Of a stretch of 64,000 nt of DNA, positions 17,070 to 26,721 are shown in pieces (position 1 is the first letter of the stretch; every line of letters starts with the position of its first letter). The stretch is from Pseudomonas sp. R37(2017) (GTDB lineage: Bacteria; Pseudomonadota; Gammaproteobacteria; Pseudomonadales; Pseudomonadaceae), in the NCBI RefSeq assembly GCF_002113375.1, contig NZ_NEHO01000005.1:124001-188000 (forward strand), given 5' to 3'. Under the pieces are notes generated by a model. The model was given only the letters and a program-made list of their open reading frames with translations. It did not search any database and was not told the origin of the DNA. The translations under genes and the position numbers were made by a program.

Positions 17070-19396
17070 GCCGGTTACCGAATGATTTCGCCCTGAGCAA
17101 CCTGAGTCATCTCAGTCGTCGAGGCTTCCTCAAAGGGGTTGGTGCTACCAGTGCGTTGGTGCTGGCGGCGAGCTGGGGCTGGCAAGACGCCTTTGCCGAG
17201 GACAAAGAGAAAAAGTTTGGCGCTGACGGCATGCCCCACGGCTGGGTCGACGATCCGAAGGTCTATGTGAGCATCGCCGCCGACGGCACGGTGACCGTGA
17301 TCTGTAACCGCTCGGAGATGGGCCAGGGCGTGCGCACCAGCCTGACCATGGTGGTGGCCGATGAGCTGGAAGCCGACTGGGCGCGGGTCAAGGTACAACA
17401 GGCCCCGGGCGACGAAGCACGCTTCGGCAACCAGGACACCGACGGCTCGCGCAGCATGCGCCATTGGTACGAACCGATGCGCCGGTGCGGGGCCGCTGCG
17501 CGAGCCATGCTGGAGCAAGCCGCCGCTGACCAATGGAAAGTGTCGGTCGGCGAATGCCATGCGCAACTGCATAAAGTCATTCATAAACCGTCCGGCCGCG
17601 AACTGGATTATGCTGCGCTCGCCGCCGCTGCCAGCGCTTTGGCCGTACCGGCGCGCGACAGCCTGCGGCTCAAGCAGCCTTCGGAGTTTCGCTACATCGG
17701 CAAGGAGGGCAGCAGGGCCATCGATGGTGAAGACATCGTCAACGGTCGTGCGGTGTACGGCGCCGACGTGCATTTCGACGGCATGCTGTACGCGACCATT
17801 GCTCGGCCCGTGGTGTATGGCGGCAAGGTCAAAAGCTTCGATGGCAGCGCGGCGATGAAAGTCCCTGGCGTGGTCAAGGTGGTGCAGATCGAAAGCCGGC
17901 CCTTGCCTTCGGAGTTTCAACCGCTCGGCGGTATCGCCGTGGTGGCGAGCAATACCTGGGCGGCGATCAAGGGCCGCGAGGCGCTGAAAATCGAGTGGGA
18001 CGACGGCCCCAACGCCAGCTACGACTCGATCGCCTATCGCAAGGAGCTGGAAGCGGCCTCGCTCAAGCCCGGCAAAGTGGTGCGCAATACCGGCAATATC
18101 GACGAAGCGATGGCCAGCGCCGCCAGCACACTGGAAGCCTCCTACTACTTGCCACATTTGTCACAGTCACCGATGGAACCGATGGTCGCCATTGCGCGAT
18201 TCAAGGACGGTGCGTGCGAAGCCTGGGGGCCAAGCCAGGCGCCGCAAGTCACCCGGGAACGGATCGGTGAACGCCTGGGCCTGCCGATCGACAAGGTCAC
18301 CTTCAACGTGACCCTGCTGGGCGGTGGGTTCGGGCGCAAGTCCAAGCCTGACTTCATCATCGAAGCGGCGATCCTCGCCAAGGAGTTCCCCGGCAAGGCG
18401 GTGCGGGTGCAATGGACCCGCGAGGACGACATCCACTGTTCCTACTTCCATACCGTGTCGGCCGAATACCTCAAGGCCAGCCTGAGCAAGGATGGCCTGC
18501 CATCCGGCTGGTTGCACCGTACGGTGGCGCCGAGCATTACCGCGTTGTTTGCGCCGGGCATGAACCATGAGGCAGCGTTCGAACTGGGCATGGGGTTCAC
18601 CAACATGGCCTATGCGATCCCCAACATTCGCCTGGAAAACCCCGAGGCAACGGTGCATACCCGGGTCGGGTGGTATCGCTCGGTGTCGAACATTCCCCAC
18701 GGCTTCGCGATCCAGAGCTTTATCGATGAACTGGCGCACAAGGCCGGGGAGGATCCGCTGAAGTACCAGATCCGATTGCTCGGCCCGGATCGCCAGATCG
18801 ATCCGCGTACCTTGAGTGACGAGTGGAACTACGGCGAATCCCCCGAGCGTTATCCGATCGACACTGCGCGCTTGCGCACGGTACTGGAGACCGCCGCCAA
18901 AGCCGCGGGTTGGGGGCGTGAGTTGCCCAAGGGGCGCGGCCTGGGCCTGGCGGTGCATTACAGCTTCGTGACCTATGTGGCGGCGGTGATCGAGGTGGAA
19001 GTCAAAGACGATGGCACGCTGGTGGTGCACAAGGCCGACATCGCCGTCGATTGCGGACCGCAGATCAATCCCGAGCGGATTCGTGCACAGTTCGAAGGTG
19101 CCTGCGTCATGGGCCTGGGTAATGCGGTGCTGGGGGAAATCAGCTTCAAGGACGGCAAGGTCCAGCAGGACAACTTCCACATGTACGAAGTGGCGCGCAT
19201 GTCCCTGGCGCCAAGAGAGGTGGCTGTGCATCTGGTGACACCGCCGGGCGACGTGCCATTGGGTGGCGTGGGGGAGCCGGGCGTGCCACCGATTGCGCCG
19301 GCCCTGTGCAATGCGATCTTTGCCGCGACCGGCAAGCGCATCCGCAACCTGCCGGTTCGTTATCAGCTATCGGGCTGGCAGAAGGCCGGAGCCTGA
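17066..19396 (+). CDS. Molybdopterin-binding subunit of aldehyde oxidase/isoquinoline 1-oxidoreductase family (IorB-like)
   Basis: 776 residues. The N-terminus carries a Tat-type signal, LSRRGFLKGVGATSALVLAA, so export of the folded enzyme to the periplasm is expected. The Mo-cofactor domains include MGQGVRTSLTMVVADEL, GGGFGRKSKPDF, and the catalytic-Glu region VPLGGVGEPGVPPIAPALCN. It oxidises aldehydes or N-heterocycles by hydroxylation; the exact substrate cannot be predicted. ATG 17066 overlaps the small subunit, and its stop overlaps the xdhC-like start, indicating an operon iorA-iorB-xdhC-mocA. Confidence 0.93.
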   Translation: MSRLPNDFALSNLSHLSRRGFLKGVGATSALVLAASWGWQDAFAEDKEKKFGADGMPHGWVDDPKVYVSIAADGTVTVICNRSEMGQGVRTSLTMVVADELEADWARVKVQQAPGDEARFGNQDTDGSRSMRHWYEPMRRCGAAARAMLEQAAADQWKVSVGECHAQLHKVIHKPSGRELDYAALAAAASALAVPARDSLRLKQPSEFRYIGKEGSRAIDGEDIVNGRAVYGADVHFDGMLYATIARPVVYGGKVKSFDGSAAMKVPGVVKVVQIESRPLPSEFQPLGGIAVVASNTWAAIKGREALKIEWDDGPNASYDSIAYRKELEAASLKPGKVVRNTGNIDEAMASAASTLEASYYLPHLSQSPMEPMVAIARFKDGACEAWGPSQAPQVTRERIGERLGLPIDKVTFNVTLLGGGFGRKSKPDFIIEAAILAKEFPGKAVRVQWTREDDIHCSYFHTVSAEYLKASLSKDGLPSGWLHRTVAPSITALFAPGMNHEAAFELGMGFTNMAYAIPNIRLENPEATVHTRVGWYRSVSNIPHGFAIQSFIDELAHKAGEDPLKYQIRLLGPDRQIDPRTLSDEWNYGESPERYPIDTARLRTVLETAAKAAGWGRELPKGRGLGLAVHYSFVTYVAAVIEVEVKDDGTLVVHKADIAVDCGPQINPERIRAQFEGACVMGLGNAVLGEISFKDGKVQQDNFHMYEVARMSLAPREVAVHLVTPPGDVPLGGVGEPGVPPIAPALCNAIFAATGKRIRNLPVRYQLSGWQKAGA

Positions 19397-20378
19397 TGGA
19401 CAGCGCCGATCTGAACGTCCTGCGCAGTGTGCTGCAATGGCATCGCGCCGGTCAGCGAGTGGTGTTGTACAGCGTAGTCGAAACCTGGGGCACCGCGCCC
19501 CGGGCACCCGGCGCCATGCTGGCGTTGCGTGAAGACGGCATGGTGATTGGTTCGGTCTCGGGCGGGTGTGTCGAGGATGACTTGATCGCCCGGCTTCGCG
19601 ACGGTCGCCTTGCGCTTGATGGGCCACCGGTGCAATTGATCACTTACGGCGTGACTCGCGAGGAGGCCGCACGTTTCGGCTTGCCCTGCGGCGGCACCTT
19701 GCGCTTGACCGAGGAGCGTATCGACGATGGGGATTGGGTCGAGCAATTGCTCGCCCGTTGCGAGTCCCATGAAATCGTTGCCCGTAAACTGAACCTGGTC
19801 ACCGGTGAAGTGCTTTTGCAACCGGCCGGCAACGCTGATGTGTTGACGTTTGACGGCCAGACCTTGCGTGCGATCTATGGCCCACGCTGGCGCTTGCTGC
19901 TGATTGGTGCGGGGCAGCTGTCACGTTATGTGGCGGAAATGGCCCGATTGCTGGACTTCGAGGTGCTGATTTGCGATCCGCGCAGCGAATTCGTCTACGG
20001 CTGGGAGGAGCAGCACGGACGATTCGTTTCGGGCATGCCGGACGAGGCTGTGTTGAATATCCAGACGGATGAACGCACGGCCATTGTCGCCCTGACCCAT
20101 GATCCGCGCCTGGACGACATGGCGCTGCTCACCGCCCTCGACTCCAGGGCTTTTTACGTGGGGCGCTGGGGTCGCGGGTCAACAGCCGCAAGCGCCGGGA
20201 AAACCTGGCTCAACTGGGGTTGTCGCAACCGGCGATTGAGCGCTTGCATGGTCCCATCGGTTTGCACATCGGCAGTCATAATCCTGCGGAAATTGCCTTG
20301 TCGCTCATGGCGGAAATCGTGGCGGTCAAAAACGGCGTCGAACTGAAACAGAAAAGAAACTTGCAGGAGAAGGTATGA
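19396..20378 (+). pseudogene. xdhC: XdhC-family molybdoenzyme maturation protein, frameshifted
   Basis: The first 255 codons read as XdhC: an XdhC_CoxI domain (VETWGTAPRAPGAMLAL, GSVSGGCVEDDLI) and a Rossmann domain (LLIGAGQLSRYVAEMA). At about 20161-20163 one base is missing. The original frame then gives nonsense ending at 20346, whereas the +2 frame restores the conserved XdhC end (GALGSRVNSRKRRENLAQLG, then LHGPIGLHIGSHNPAEIALS) and runs to a TGA at 20376-20378 that overlaps the next ATG, like the other junctions in the cassette. XdhC inserts sulfurated Mo cofactor into such hydroxylases. Either a real null mutation or a sequencing error at a G run. Confidence 0.9.
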
Positions 20379-20971
20379 GCGGATCCATCGGCGTCATTGT
20401 CCTGGCGGCGGGGCAGGGCAGCCGGTTTCGTCAAGTGGCGGGCACAGACAAGGATAAATTGCTCGCTGATTGTATCGGACGTGATGGTGCGGTTCGGTCC
20501 GTCATTGAGCACACGCTGGTGAATCTGCCGGTCGTAGCGGGCAAGCGCGTAGTGGTGACGACCCCTGATCGCCCGCAGGTTGTTCGCATGGCTCAGGCCT
20601 ATGGTTGCGAGGCAGTGCTGATCGAGTCAACGGGAATGGGCGACAGCATTGCCGCTGGAGTCGCTGCCTGCAAGCAGCTCGATGGCTGGCTGATGGTGCT
20701 GGGTGATATGCCGTTCATCCTGCCGTCCAGTATCGAGCAAGTGTTGGCCGGTATTGGAAAGGACGTGATCAGCGTGCCCGTGCAGGGTGGTGAGTACGGG
20801 CATCCGGTCGGGTTTGGAAGGGGCTTCGCGGCGGGGTTGATGGCGCTATCGGGGGATCGTGGCGCCAAGCCACTGTTTGCCCAGGGGCGGGTGGTGGAAG
20901 TGCCCGTGGATGATCCCGGTGTGTTGTGGGATGTGGATGTGCCGCAGGCGTTGGTCTTCAAACCAGCCTAG
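20375..20971 (+). CDS. MobA/MocA-like nucleotidyltransferase for molybdenum cofactor
   Basis: 198 residues. N-terminal NTP-transferase motif VLAAGQGSRFRQVAG then DKDKLL, with MVLGDMPFILPSSI (metal-binding GDMP) and HPVGFGRGFAAGL. Family members transfer CMP or GMP to molybdopterin; next to xdhC and an aldehyde-oxidase-type hydroxylase the MocA role (molybdopterin cytosine dinucleotide) is most likely. Last gene of the cassette; its start overlaps the restored xdhC frame (ATGA). Confidence 0.88.
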   Translation: MSGSIGVIVLAAGQGSRFRQVAGTDKDKLLADCIGRDGAVRSVIEHTLVNLPVVAGKRVVVTTPDRPQVVRMAQAYGCEAVLIESTGMGDSIAAGVAACKQLDGWLMVLGDMPFILPSSIEQVLAGIGKDVISVPVQGGEYGHPVGFGRGFAAGLMALSGDRGAKPLFAQGRVVEVPVDDPGVLWDVDVPQALVFKPA

Positions 20972-20992
20972 TTCCTCAGATCCGCCTGGAAT

Positions 20993-21098
20993 CCCTGTAG
21001 GAGCGAGCATGCTCGCGATGGAGGTCAACGAAAACGCGGGGAACCTGATGCCCCGCGGTGTAGCGTCCACCATCGCGAGCATGCTCGCTCCTACAGGG
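20993..21098. repeat. REP doublet, GAGCATGCTC type
   Basis: Inverted copies CCCTGTAGGAGCGAGCATGC and CTCGCTCCTACAGGG flank a spacer containing GGTCAACGAAAACGCGG and CTGATGCCCCGCG. The same spacer recurs, in the other orientation, in the doublet at 54141-54257. It separates the molybdenum-hydroxylase cassette from rne. Confidence 0.9.
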
Positions 21099-21116
21099 CG
21101 TGAAGCCTTGAGGCAT

Positions 21117-21153
21117 GAAAAAGCCCCGCCTGGATCACCAGGCGGGGCTTTTT
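21117..21153 (-). terminator. Rho-independent terminator after rne
   Basis: Thirteen-base arms AAGCCCCGCCTGG (21121-21133) and CCAGGCGGGGCTT (21138-21150) with A- and T-tracts either side, so it can act for rne (minus) and for the mocA-side transcript (plus). Confidence 0.88.
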
Positions 21154-21167
21154 GTCAGCCGTCGGAA

Positions 21168-24100
21168 TCAGACGAGAGGTTTAGGCTCGTGTTCTTTTTC
21201 CTGGGCTTGCTCTACCGCTTCCTGAACGGAGCGCGGCGCTTCGTGGATCACCGACTCAACCGGCTCGGCAGCCACTTCAGCGGCTGGGGCAGGAGCTGCC
21301 TCAACCACTTCAGCGGCAACCTGTGCAGGTTCGGCAGCGACAACCGCTTCAGCAGGCGTGGCAGCGGCAGCCAGTTCGGCTTCCTTCTGCAGACGCTCGG
21401 CTTCACGCTTGCGACGACGCACTTCGCGTGGGTCGTTAGGTGCACGGCCACTTGGCGTCAGGGCGCTGACAGGAGCGGCCTCGACGACTGGAGCAGGCGC
21501 TTCGGCAACGACCGGGGCTTCAACGACTGGCGCTTCAACCACCGGCGCTGGAGCCGGTTCCGCAGCGGCGACCACCGGCTCGGAAACCATGGCTTCAGCG
21601 GCAGGTGCAGCTGCTTCAGCGACAGCTGGCTCGGCCACCCAGTTGAAAGCGGTTTGCTCCTCGCGGACCTCACGCACGGTTTCAGTCACGGCTTCAACAA
21701 CCGCTTCTGCAACCACCGCAGGCGCCTCAACCACTGGAGCTGGTTCCGCGGCCGCTTCAACGGCGGGCTGTGCGACTGGCGCTGGTGCTACTTCGATTTC
21801 CGGCGCTGCAGTGATTTCGATCGGTGTGGTCGCTTCCACGGCTGGTGCTTCGACTGGAGCGGTTTCCAGGGTCGCGGCAGTGGCGCGTTCGGCTTGCACG
21901 TTGGCTTGCGCTTCAGCCGGAGCGCTGATCACGCTGCCGGCAACGGCTGCGGTGACAGCCAGGCCGGCGGCCAGATCGGCAGCGCTTGGCGCTTCGGCGT
22001 TTGCGCCGGACTCGGACTCTTCCGAACCTTCGATCACGTTGCCGTTGGCGTCACGCTGACGCTCGCGACGGTTGCTGCGACGACGCTGGCCACGGGAGCG
22101 GCGGCGCGGGCGATCGCCTTCGGCGCTTTCCTGACCGTCTTCCGGCAGTTGCTCTTCGGTGGAGGTCGGTTCTTCTTCAGTCGCGGCTGCGGCAGCCTGC
22201 TCGGCGCGTGGCTGACGTTCTTCACGCGGTGGGCGTGGAGCGCGTTCTTCACGTGGCGGACGAGCTGGACGCTCTTCAGCGGTAGCCGCGGCGGCCGGAG
22301 CGGCATCCAGAGGCTCGCGCAGTTCGCGAACGCGTTCTTCGCGCTCGCCACGTGGCTTGCGATCTTCACGCGGAGCGCGCGGTGCACGTTCTTCACGAGG
22401 CGCGCGTGGTGCGCGTTCTTCGCGGGCTACTGCCGGAGTTTCTTCACGGGATTCGCGTGGCTCCCGGACTTCGCGAGGCTGACGCTCTTCACGCGGTTCA
22501 CGTGGTGCGCGTTCTTCACGCGGTGCACGCTCTTCCCGTGGCTTGCGCTCTTCATCGCGACGACCGTTACGGTTGCGGCTTTGCTGACGACCGTTGCGGC
22601 GCTCTTCGTTGCGGGCCGGGCGCTCGGCGACTGGTTTTTCAACCACAACCGGCGCAACAGGCTCTTCCTTGGTGGCGAACAGGCTCACCAGCGACTTCAC
22701 CAGGCCTTTGAACAGGCTTGGCTCCGGTACGGCAGCCGGAGCCGGGGCTGGCGCGGCAACTTCGGTCGGAACCGGAGCGTTGGCGCGGGCCGGCGCCGTC
22801 TTGACCGCCGCTTCCTGGCGAACCAGGGTGCGGGTCGCAGCGGCTGGCTGGAGGTCTTCCACTTCGGCAGCGGCAGCGGCGATTTCGTAGCTGGACTGGT
22901 TGGTGGCCGCTTCCGGGCTGTCGTCACGCAGGCGCTGCACTTCGAAGTGCGGTGTCTCGAGGTGATCGTTCGGCAGGATGACGATGCGGGCGCGGGTGCG
23001 CAGTTCGATCTTGGTGATCGAATTGCGCTTTTCGTTGAGCAGGAACGCAGCCACCGGGATCGGCACCTGTGCGCGAACTTCGGCGGTGCGGTCTTTCAGG
23101 GCTTCTTCTTCGATCAGGCGCAGGATCGCCAGGGACAGCGATTCAACGTCACGGATGATGCCGGTGCCGTTGCAACGCGGGCAGACGATGCCGCTGCTTT
23201 CGCCCAGGGAAGGACGCAGGCGCTGACGGGACATTTCCAGCAGGCCGAAGCGCGAGATGCGACCGACTTGCACGCGAGCGCGGTCGGCTTCCAGGCATTC
23301 GCGGACTTTCTCTTCCACGGCGCGCTGGTTCTTGGCCGGGGTCATGTCGATGAAGTCGATGACGATCAGGCCGCCGATGTCGCGCAGGCGCAACTGACGG
23401 GCGATTTCTTCGGCGGCTTCAAGGTTGGTTTGCAGCGCGGTTTCTTCGATGTCGCTGCCTTTGGTGGCGCGTGCCGAGTTGATGTCGATGGACACCAGGG
23501 CTTCGGTCGGATCGATCACGATGGAACCGCCGGAAGGCAGTTCGACCACACGCTGGAACGCGGTTTCGATCTGGCTTTCGATCTGGAAGCGGTTGAACAG
23601 CGGAACGCTGTCTTCGTACAGCTTGATCTTGCTGGCGTACTGCGGCATCACCTGGCGGATGAAGGTCAGGGCTTCGTCCTGGGCTTCGACGCTGTCGATC
23701 AGCACTTCACCGATGTCCTGGCGCAGGTAGTCGCGGATCGCGCGGATGATCACGTTGCTTTCCTGGTAGATCAGGAACGGCGCGGCGCGGTCCAGCGAAG
23801 CTTCCTTGATGGCGGTCCACAGTTGCAGCAGGTAGTCGAGGTCCCACTGCATTTCTTCGCTGCTGCGGCCAAGGCCGGCGGTGCGCACGATCAGACCCAT
23901 GTCGGCCGGGGCAACCAGGCCGTTCAGGGCTTCACGCAGTTCGTTGCGCTCTTCGCCTTCGATGCGACGGGAGATACCGCCGGCACGCGGGTTGTTGGGC
24001 ATCAGTACCAGATAACGACCGGCCAGGCTGATGAAGGTGGTCAGGGCGGCGCCCTTGTTGCCACGTTCTTCTTTTTCCACCTGAACGATGACTTCCTGGC

Positions 24101-24383
24101 CTTCGCTCAGGACTTCCTTGATGTTGACGCGACCTTCGGGGGCTTTCTTGAAGTATTCGCGGGAGATTTCCTTCAGGGGCAGGAAGCCATGGCGCTCGGA
24201 GCCGAAATCGACAAAGGCTGCCTCAAGGCTTGGTTCGATGCGAGTAATCCGGCCTTTATAAATGTTGGCCTTCTTCTGCTCGCGTGCACCGGACTCGATG
24301 TCCAGGTCGTAGAGGCGCTGGCCATCTACCAGTGCAACACGCAACTCTTCGGGTTGAGTTGCGTTAATCAGCATTCTTTTCAT
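21168..24383 (-). CDS. rne: Ribonuclease E
   Basis: 1071 residues. The start [20 protein letters not shown] at 24383 matches RNase E exactly. S1 domain at about 39-119 ([20 protein letters not shown]), catalytic DNase-I-like Asp residues in [10 protein letters not shown] and [13 protein letters not shown], and the Zn-link CPRCNGTG near 405. The C-terminal half is disordered: Arg-rich blocks with repeated REERAPR, then Ala/Pro/Val/Glu-rich low-complexity sequence, the expected degradosome scaffold and RNA-binding part. It initiates mRNA decay and processes rRNA and tRNA at the inner membrane. It has a very long leader, consistent with autoregulation. Confidence 0.97.
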   Translation of the reverse strand: MKRMLINATQPEELRVALVDGQRLYDLDIESGAREQKKANIYKGRITRIEPSLEAAFVDFGSERHGFLPLKEISREYFKKAPEGRVNIKEVLSEGQEVIVQVEKEERGNKGAALTTFISLAGRYLVLMPNNPRAGGISRRIEGEERNELREALNGLVAPADMGLIVRTAGLGRSSEEMQWDLDYLLQLWTAIKEASLDRAAPFLIYQESNVIIRAIRDYLRQDIGEVLIDSVEAQDEALTFIRQVMPQYASKIKLYEDSVPLFNRFQIESQIETAFQRVVELPSGGSIVIDPTEALVSIDINSARATKGSDIEETALQTNLEAAEEIARQLRLRDIGGLIVIDFIDMTPAKNQRAVEEKVRECLEADRARVQVGRISRFGLLEMSRQRLRPSLGESSGIVCPRCNGTGIIRDVESLSLAILRLIEEEALKDRTAEVRAQVPIPVAAFLLNEKRNSITKIELRTRARIVILPNDHLETPHFEVQRLRDDSPEAATNQSSYEIAAAAAEVEDLQPAAATRTLVRQEAAVKTAPARANAPVPTEVAAPAPAPAAVPEPSLFKGLVKSLVSLFATKEEPVAPVVVEKPVAERPARNEERRNGRQQSRNRNGRRDEERKPREERAPREERAPREPREERQPREVREPRESREETPAVAREERAPRAPREERAPRAPREDRKPRGEREERVRELREPLDAAPAAAATAEERPARPPREERAPRPPREERQPRAEQAAAAATEEEPTSTEEQLPEDGQESAEGDRPRRRSRGQRRRSNRRERQRDANGNVIEGSEESESGANAEAPSAADLAAGLAVTAAVAGSVISAPAEAQANVQAERATAATLETAPVEAPAVEATTPIEITAAPEIEVAPAPVAQPAVEAAAEPAPVVEAPAVVAEAVVEAVTETVREVREEQTAFNWVAEPAVAEAAAPAAEAMVSEPVVAAAEPAPAPVVEAPVVEAPVVAEAPAPVVEAAPVSALTPSGRAPNDPREVRRRKREAERLQKEAELAAAATPAEAVVAAEPAQVAAEVVEAAPAPAAEVAAEPVESVIHEAPRSVQEAVEQAQEKEHEPKPLV

Positions 24384-25027
24384 GTAGTACCGTCGGTTTC
24401 CGGGCTGCCGGAAACGGCGTTCGGCACACACGACTTCTCACGGTCGGTGTCAGGTGCGTCGGGAGTGGCTGGCCATTTCCCGTGTCCAGCGAAGTCCGGC
24501 CAATGTGGGCCTTCATCGCGACGTACGCGTCCTGCTTGCTGTGGCTACTTAAGCACTCAGTCAGGAGGAGGAATCAACCAGCGGCTGTGGACGAGATGAA
24601 GCGTCTTGAGAAAGCCTGTTGCTACACAGTCCGGCGGTTGTGCATCTCCACCCTACACGTATCCCTGATAATTCGGGTGCTGCCGCGCGCAGAATCCGCA
24701 GCGGGTTGGCATTTACCGTGAGCTCCGAAAGGGGAGGTCACGCATCATGGCTAATTTAGGCGTTGTTTCCGATGCTTTCGCTCGGGGTCATTCGCAGCTG
24801 ACTGCACTTTGTGAACTGGCCGTGAATATGGCTCGCAAAACGAGTGGAGCACTCTGCTTTGTGGCGTGATTCAGGCCTCATGTCACCTGCGCTCGTTACA
24901 CCTGCAAACTCCACCGTTACGTAGCGAAAGCCCCGTAGGACGGCCTCGCGTCCTGGTGAATTGCGTTGGTCAGGGTCGGTTTTTGACCGTTGGTCCGCTG
25001 TCCAGGCCGCTTTTGGCGGCGTTCGCG

Positions 25028-25056
25028 ACTATAGCAGCAATGATTAAGTGCTTCAA
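25028..25056 (-). promoter_or_regulatory. Putative sigma-70 promoter of rne
   Basis: On the minus strand TTGAAG (25051-25056), a 17-base spacer and TATAGT (25028-25033). Transcription would begin near 25021, giving a leader of about 640 nt before the rne ATG at 24383. It lies only 30 bp upstream of the divergent rluC. No other element was identified in the 24384-25085 gap, and no convincing gene. Confidence 0.6.
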
Positions 25057-25085
25057 TTCCATAAAAAATTGTTATCATCCGCGGC

Positions 25086-26048
25086 ATGACGACGACTACC
25101 CCCCCGACTCCAGGCGTGCAAATGCTTGAGGTCTCGCCGGAATATGCCGGCCAACGTATTGATAATTTCCTTCTCGCCCGACTCAAAGGCGTGCCCAAGA
25201 CCTTGATTTACCGCATTTTGCGCAAGGGCGAAGTGCGCGTGAACAAGGGGCGGATCAAGCCTGAGTACAAGTTGCAGGCGGGCGATATCGTGCGCGTGCC
25301 GCCGGTACGCGTGCCTGAGCGCGACGAACCGGTGCCGCTGGCACAGGGCCTGCTGCAGCGGCTTGAAGCCTCGATTGTCTTTGAAGACAAGGCGCTGATC
25401 GTGATCAACAAGCCTTGCGGCATTGCCGTTCACGGCGGTAGCGGCCTGAACTTCGGCGTGATCGAAGCCTTTCGTCAGTTGCGCCCCGATTGCAAAGAGC
25501 TCGAACTGGTTCACCGCCTCGATCGTGATACGTCCGGCCTGTTGATGATTGCCAAGAAGCGCAGCATGTTGCGCCACTTGCACACCGCGTTGCGCGGTGA
25601 TGGCGTCGACAAGCGTTATATGGCGCTGGTCCGCGGTAACTGGGCGAGCTCGATCAAGCAAGTCCGTGCGTCTCTGGGCAAGAGCAATCTGCGCTCCGGT
25701 GAGCGCATGGTCGAGGTCGACGAGGAGGAGGGGAAGGAGTCCGTGACCGTGTTCAAGGTCCTGCGCCGCTTCGGCGACTTTGCCACCATGGTAGAAGCCA
25801 AGCCGATTACCGGTCGGACTCACCAGATCCGCGTCCATACCTTGCACGCAGGGCATTGCATCGCAGGCGACACCAAGTATGGCGACGAAGGTTTCAGCAA
25901 GGAAATCCGCGACCTGGGCGGCAAGCGCCTGTTCCTGCACGCCTACATGCTGACCGTGCCGCTGCCCGATGGCAGTGAGTTGAAGTTGCAGGCCCCGGTG
26001 GACGAAATGTGGGCCAAAACCGTGGAGCGATTGAGTGCGCCCATCTGA
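25086..26048 (+). CDS. rluC: 23S rRNA pseudouridine synthase RluC
   Basis: 320 residues. N-terminal S4 RNA-binding domain ([20 protein letters not shown], then [14 protein letters not shown]), then the RluA-family catalytic domain with HRLDRDTSG (catalytic Asp about residue 146) and [16 protein letters not shown]. It makes pseudouridines 955, 2504 and 2580 in E. coli 23S rRNA. It is divergent from rne as in PAO1 and enterics. The downstream HAD gene starts inside its 3' end. Confidence 0.95.
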   Translation: MTTTTPPTPGVQMLEVSPEYAGQRIDNFLLARLKGVPKTLIYRILRKGEVRVNKGRIKPEYKLQAGDIVRVPPVRVPERDEPVPLAQGLLQRLEASIVFEDKALIVINKPCGIAVHGGSGLNFGVIEAFRQLRPDCKELELVHRLDRDTSGLLMIAKKRSMLRHLHTALRGDGVDKRYMALVRGNWASSIKQVRASLGKSNLRSGERMVEVDEEEGKESVTVFKVLRRFGDFATMVEAKPITGRTHQIRVHTLHAGHCIAGDTKYGDEGFSKEIRDLGGKRLFLHAYMLTVPLPDGSELKLQAPVDEMWAKTVERLSAPI

Positions 26049-26697
26049 TTACAAGCTGTTGATCTTCGATTGGGACGGCACGCTGGCCGACTCCATAGGC
26101 CGGATTGTCGAGGCGATGCATGTTGCCTCGCGGCGGTCCGGTTTTGAGCAGTGCGACGATTTTGCCGTCAAGGGCATCATCGGTCTGGGCTTGCCGGAAG
26201 CGATCCGCACTCTGTACCCGGAGATTGGTGACGCCGAGTTGATTGCGTTCCGCGAGCACTATGCTGAACACTACATTGCGTCGGAGGCTGTGCCCTCGCC
26301 GCTGTTCGAGGGGGTGGTCGAGTCGCTCGAGGCATTTCGTGCCGAGGGCTATCATCTGGCTGTGGCGACCGGCAAGGCCCGTCGCGGGCTGGATCGGGTG
26401 TTGAAATCCCATGGCTGGGAGGATTATTTCGATATCACCCGTGCTGCCGACGAGACCGCCAGCAAGCCTCATCCGTTGATGCTCGAGCAGATTCTCGCTC
26501 ATTGCGAGGTCCGGCCGGAGCAGGCGTTGATGGTCGGTGATTCGTCCTTCGATTTGCAGATGGCGCGCAACGCCGGCATGGGCTCGGTGGCTGTCAGCTA
26601 TGGTGCTCAATCGATCGATGCGTTGAAAATGTATGAGCCGCGACTGGCTATCGACCGCTTTTCAGAATTGCATGCCTGGCTGAGTCAGCAGGCTTAA
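26035..26697 (+). CDS. HAD-superfamily hydrolase, subfamily IA
   Basis: 220 residues. Motif [12 protein letters not shown] (nucleophile Asp), motif II VATGKA, motif III Lys in SKPHPLML, and motif [18 protein letters not shown]. These are the features of phosphoglycolate phosphatase/YjjG-like enzymes; substrate unknown. GTG start at 26035, with GGAG upstream, overlapping rluC by 14 bases, so translation is probably coupled. The rluC-HAD-sppA order is conserved in pseudomonads. Confidence 0.92.
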   Translation: MRPSDYKLLIFDWDGTLADSIGRIVEAMHVASRRSGFEQCDDFAVKGIIGLGLPEAIRTLYPEIGDAELIAFREHYAEHYIASEAVPSPLFEGVVESLEAFRAEGYHLAVATGKARRGLDRVLKSHGWEDYFDITRAADETASKPHPLMLEQILAHCEVRPEQALMVGDSSFDLQMARNAGMGSVAVSYGAQSIDALKMYEPRLAIDRFSELHAWLSQQA

Positions 26698-26721
26698 CCG
26701 GTTGTTTTTTGGGTGGATGAC

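Noticed and set aside
20859..24599. Very long open frame (over 1200 codons) antisense to rne
   Set aside because: It is a shadow of the GC-rich, low-complexity rne coding strand; its composition is unlike a folded protein and it crosses the REP and terminator.
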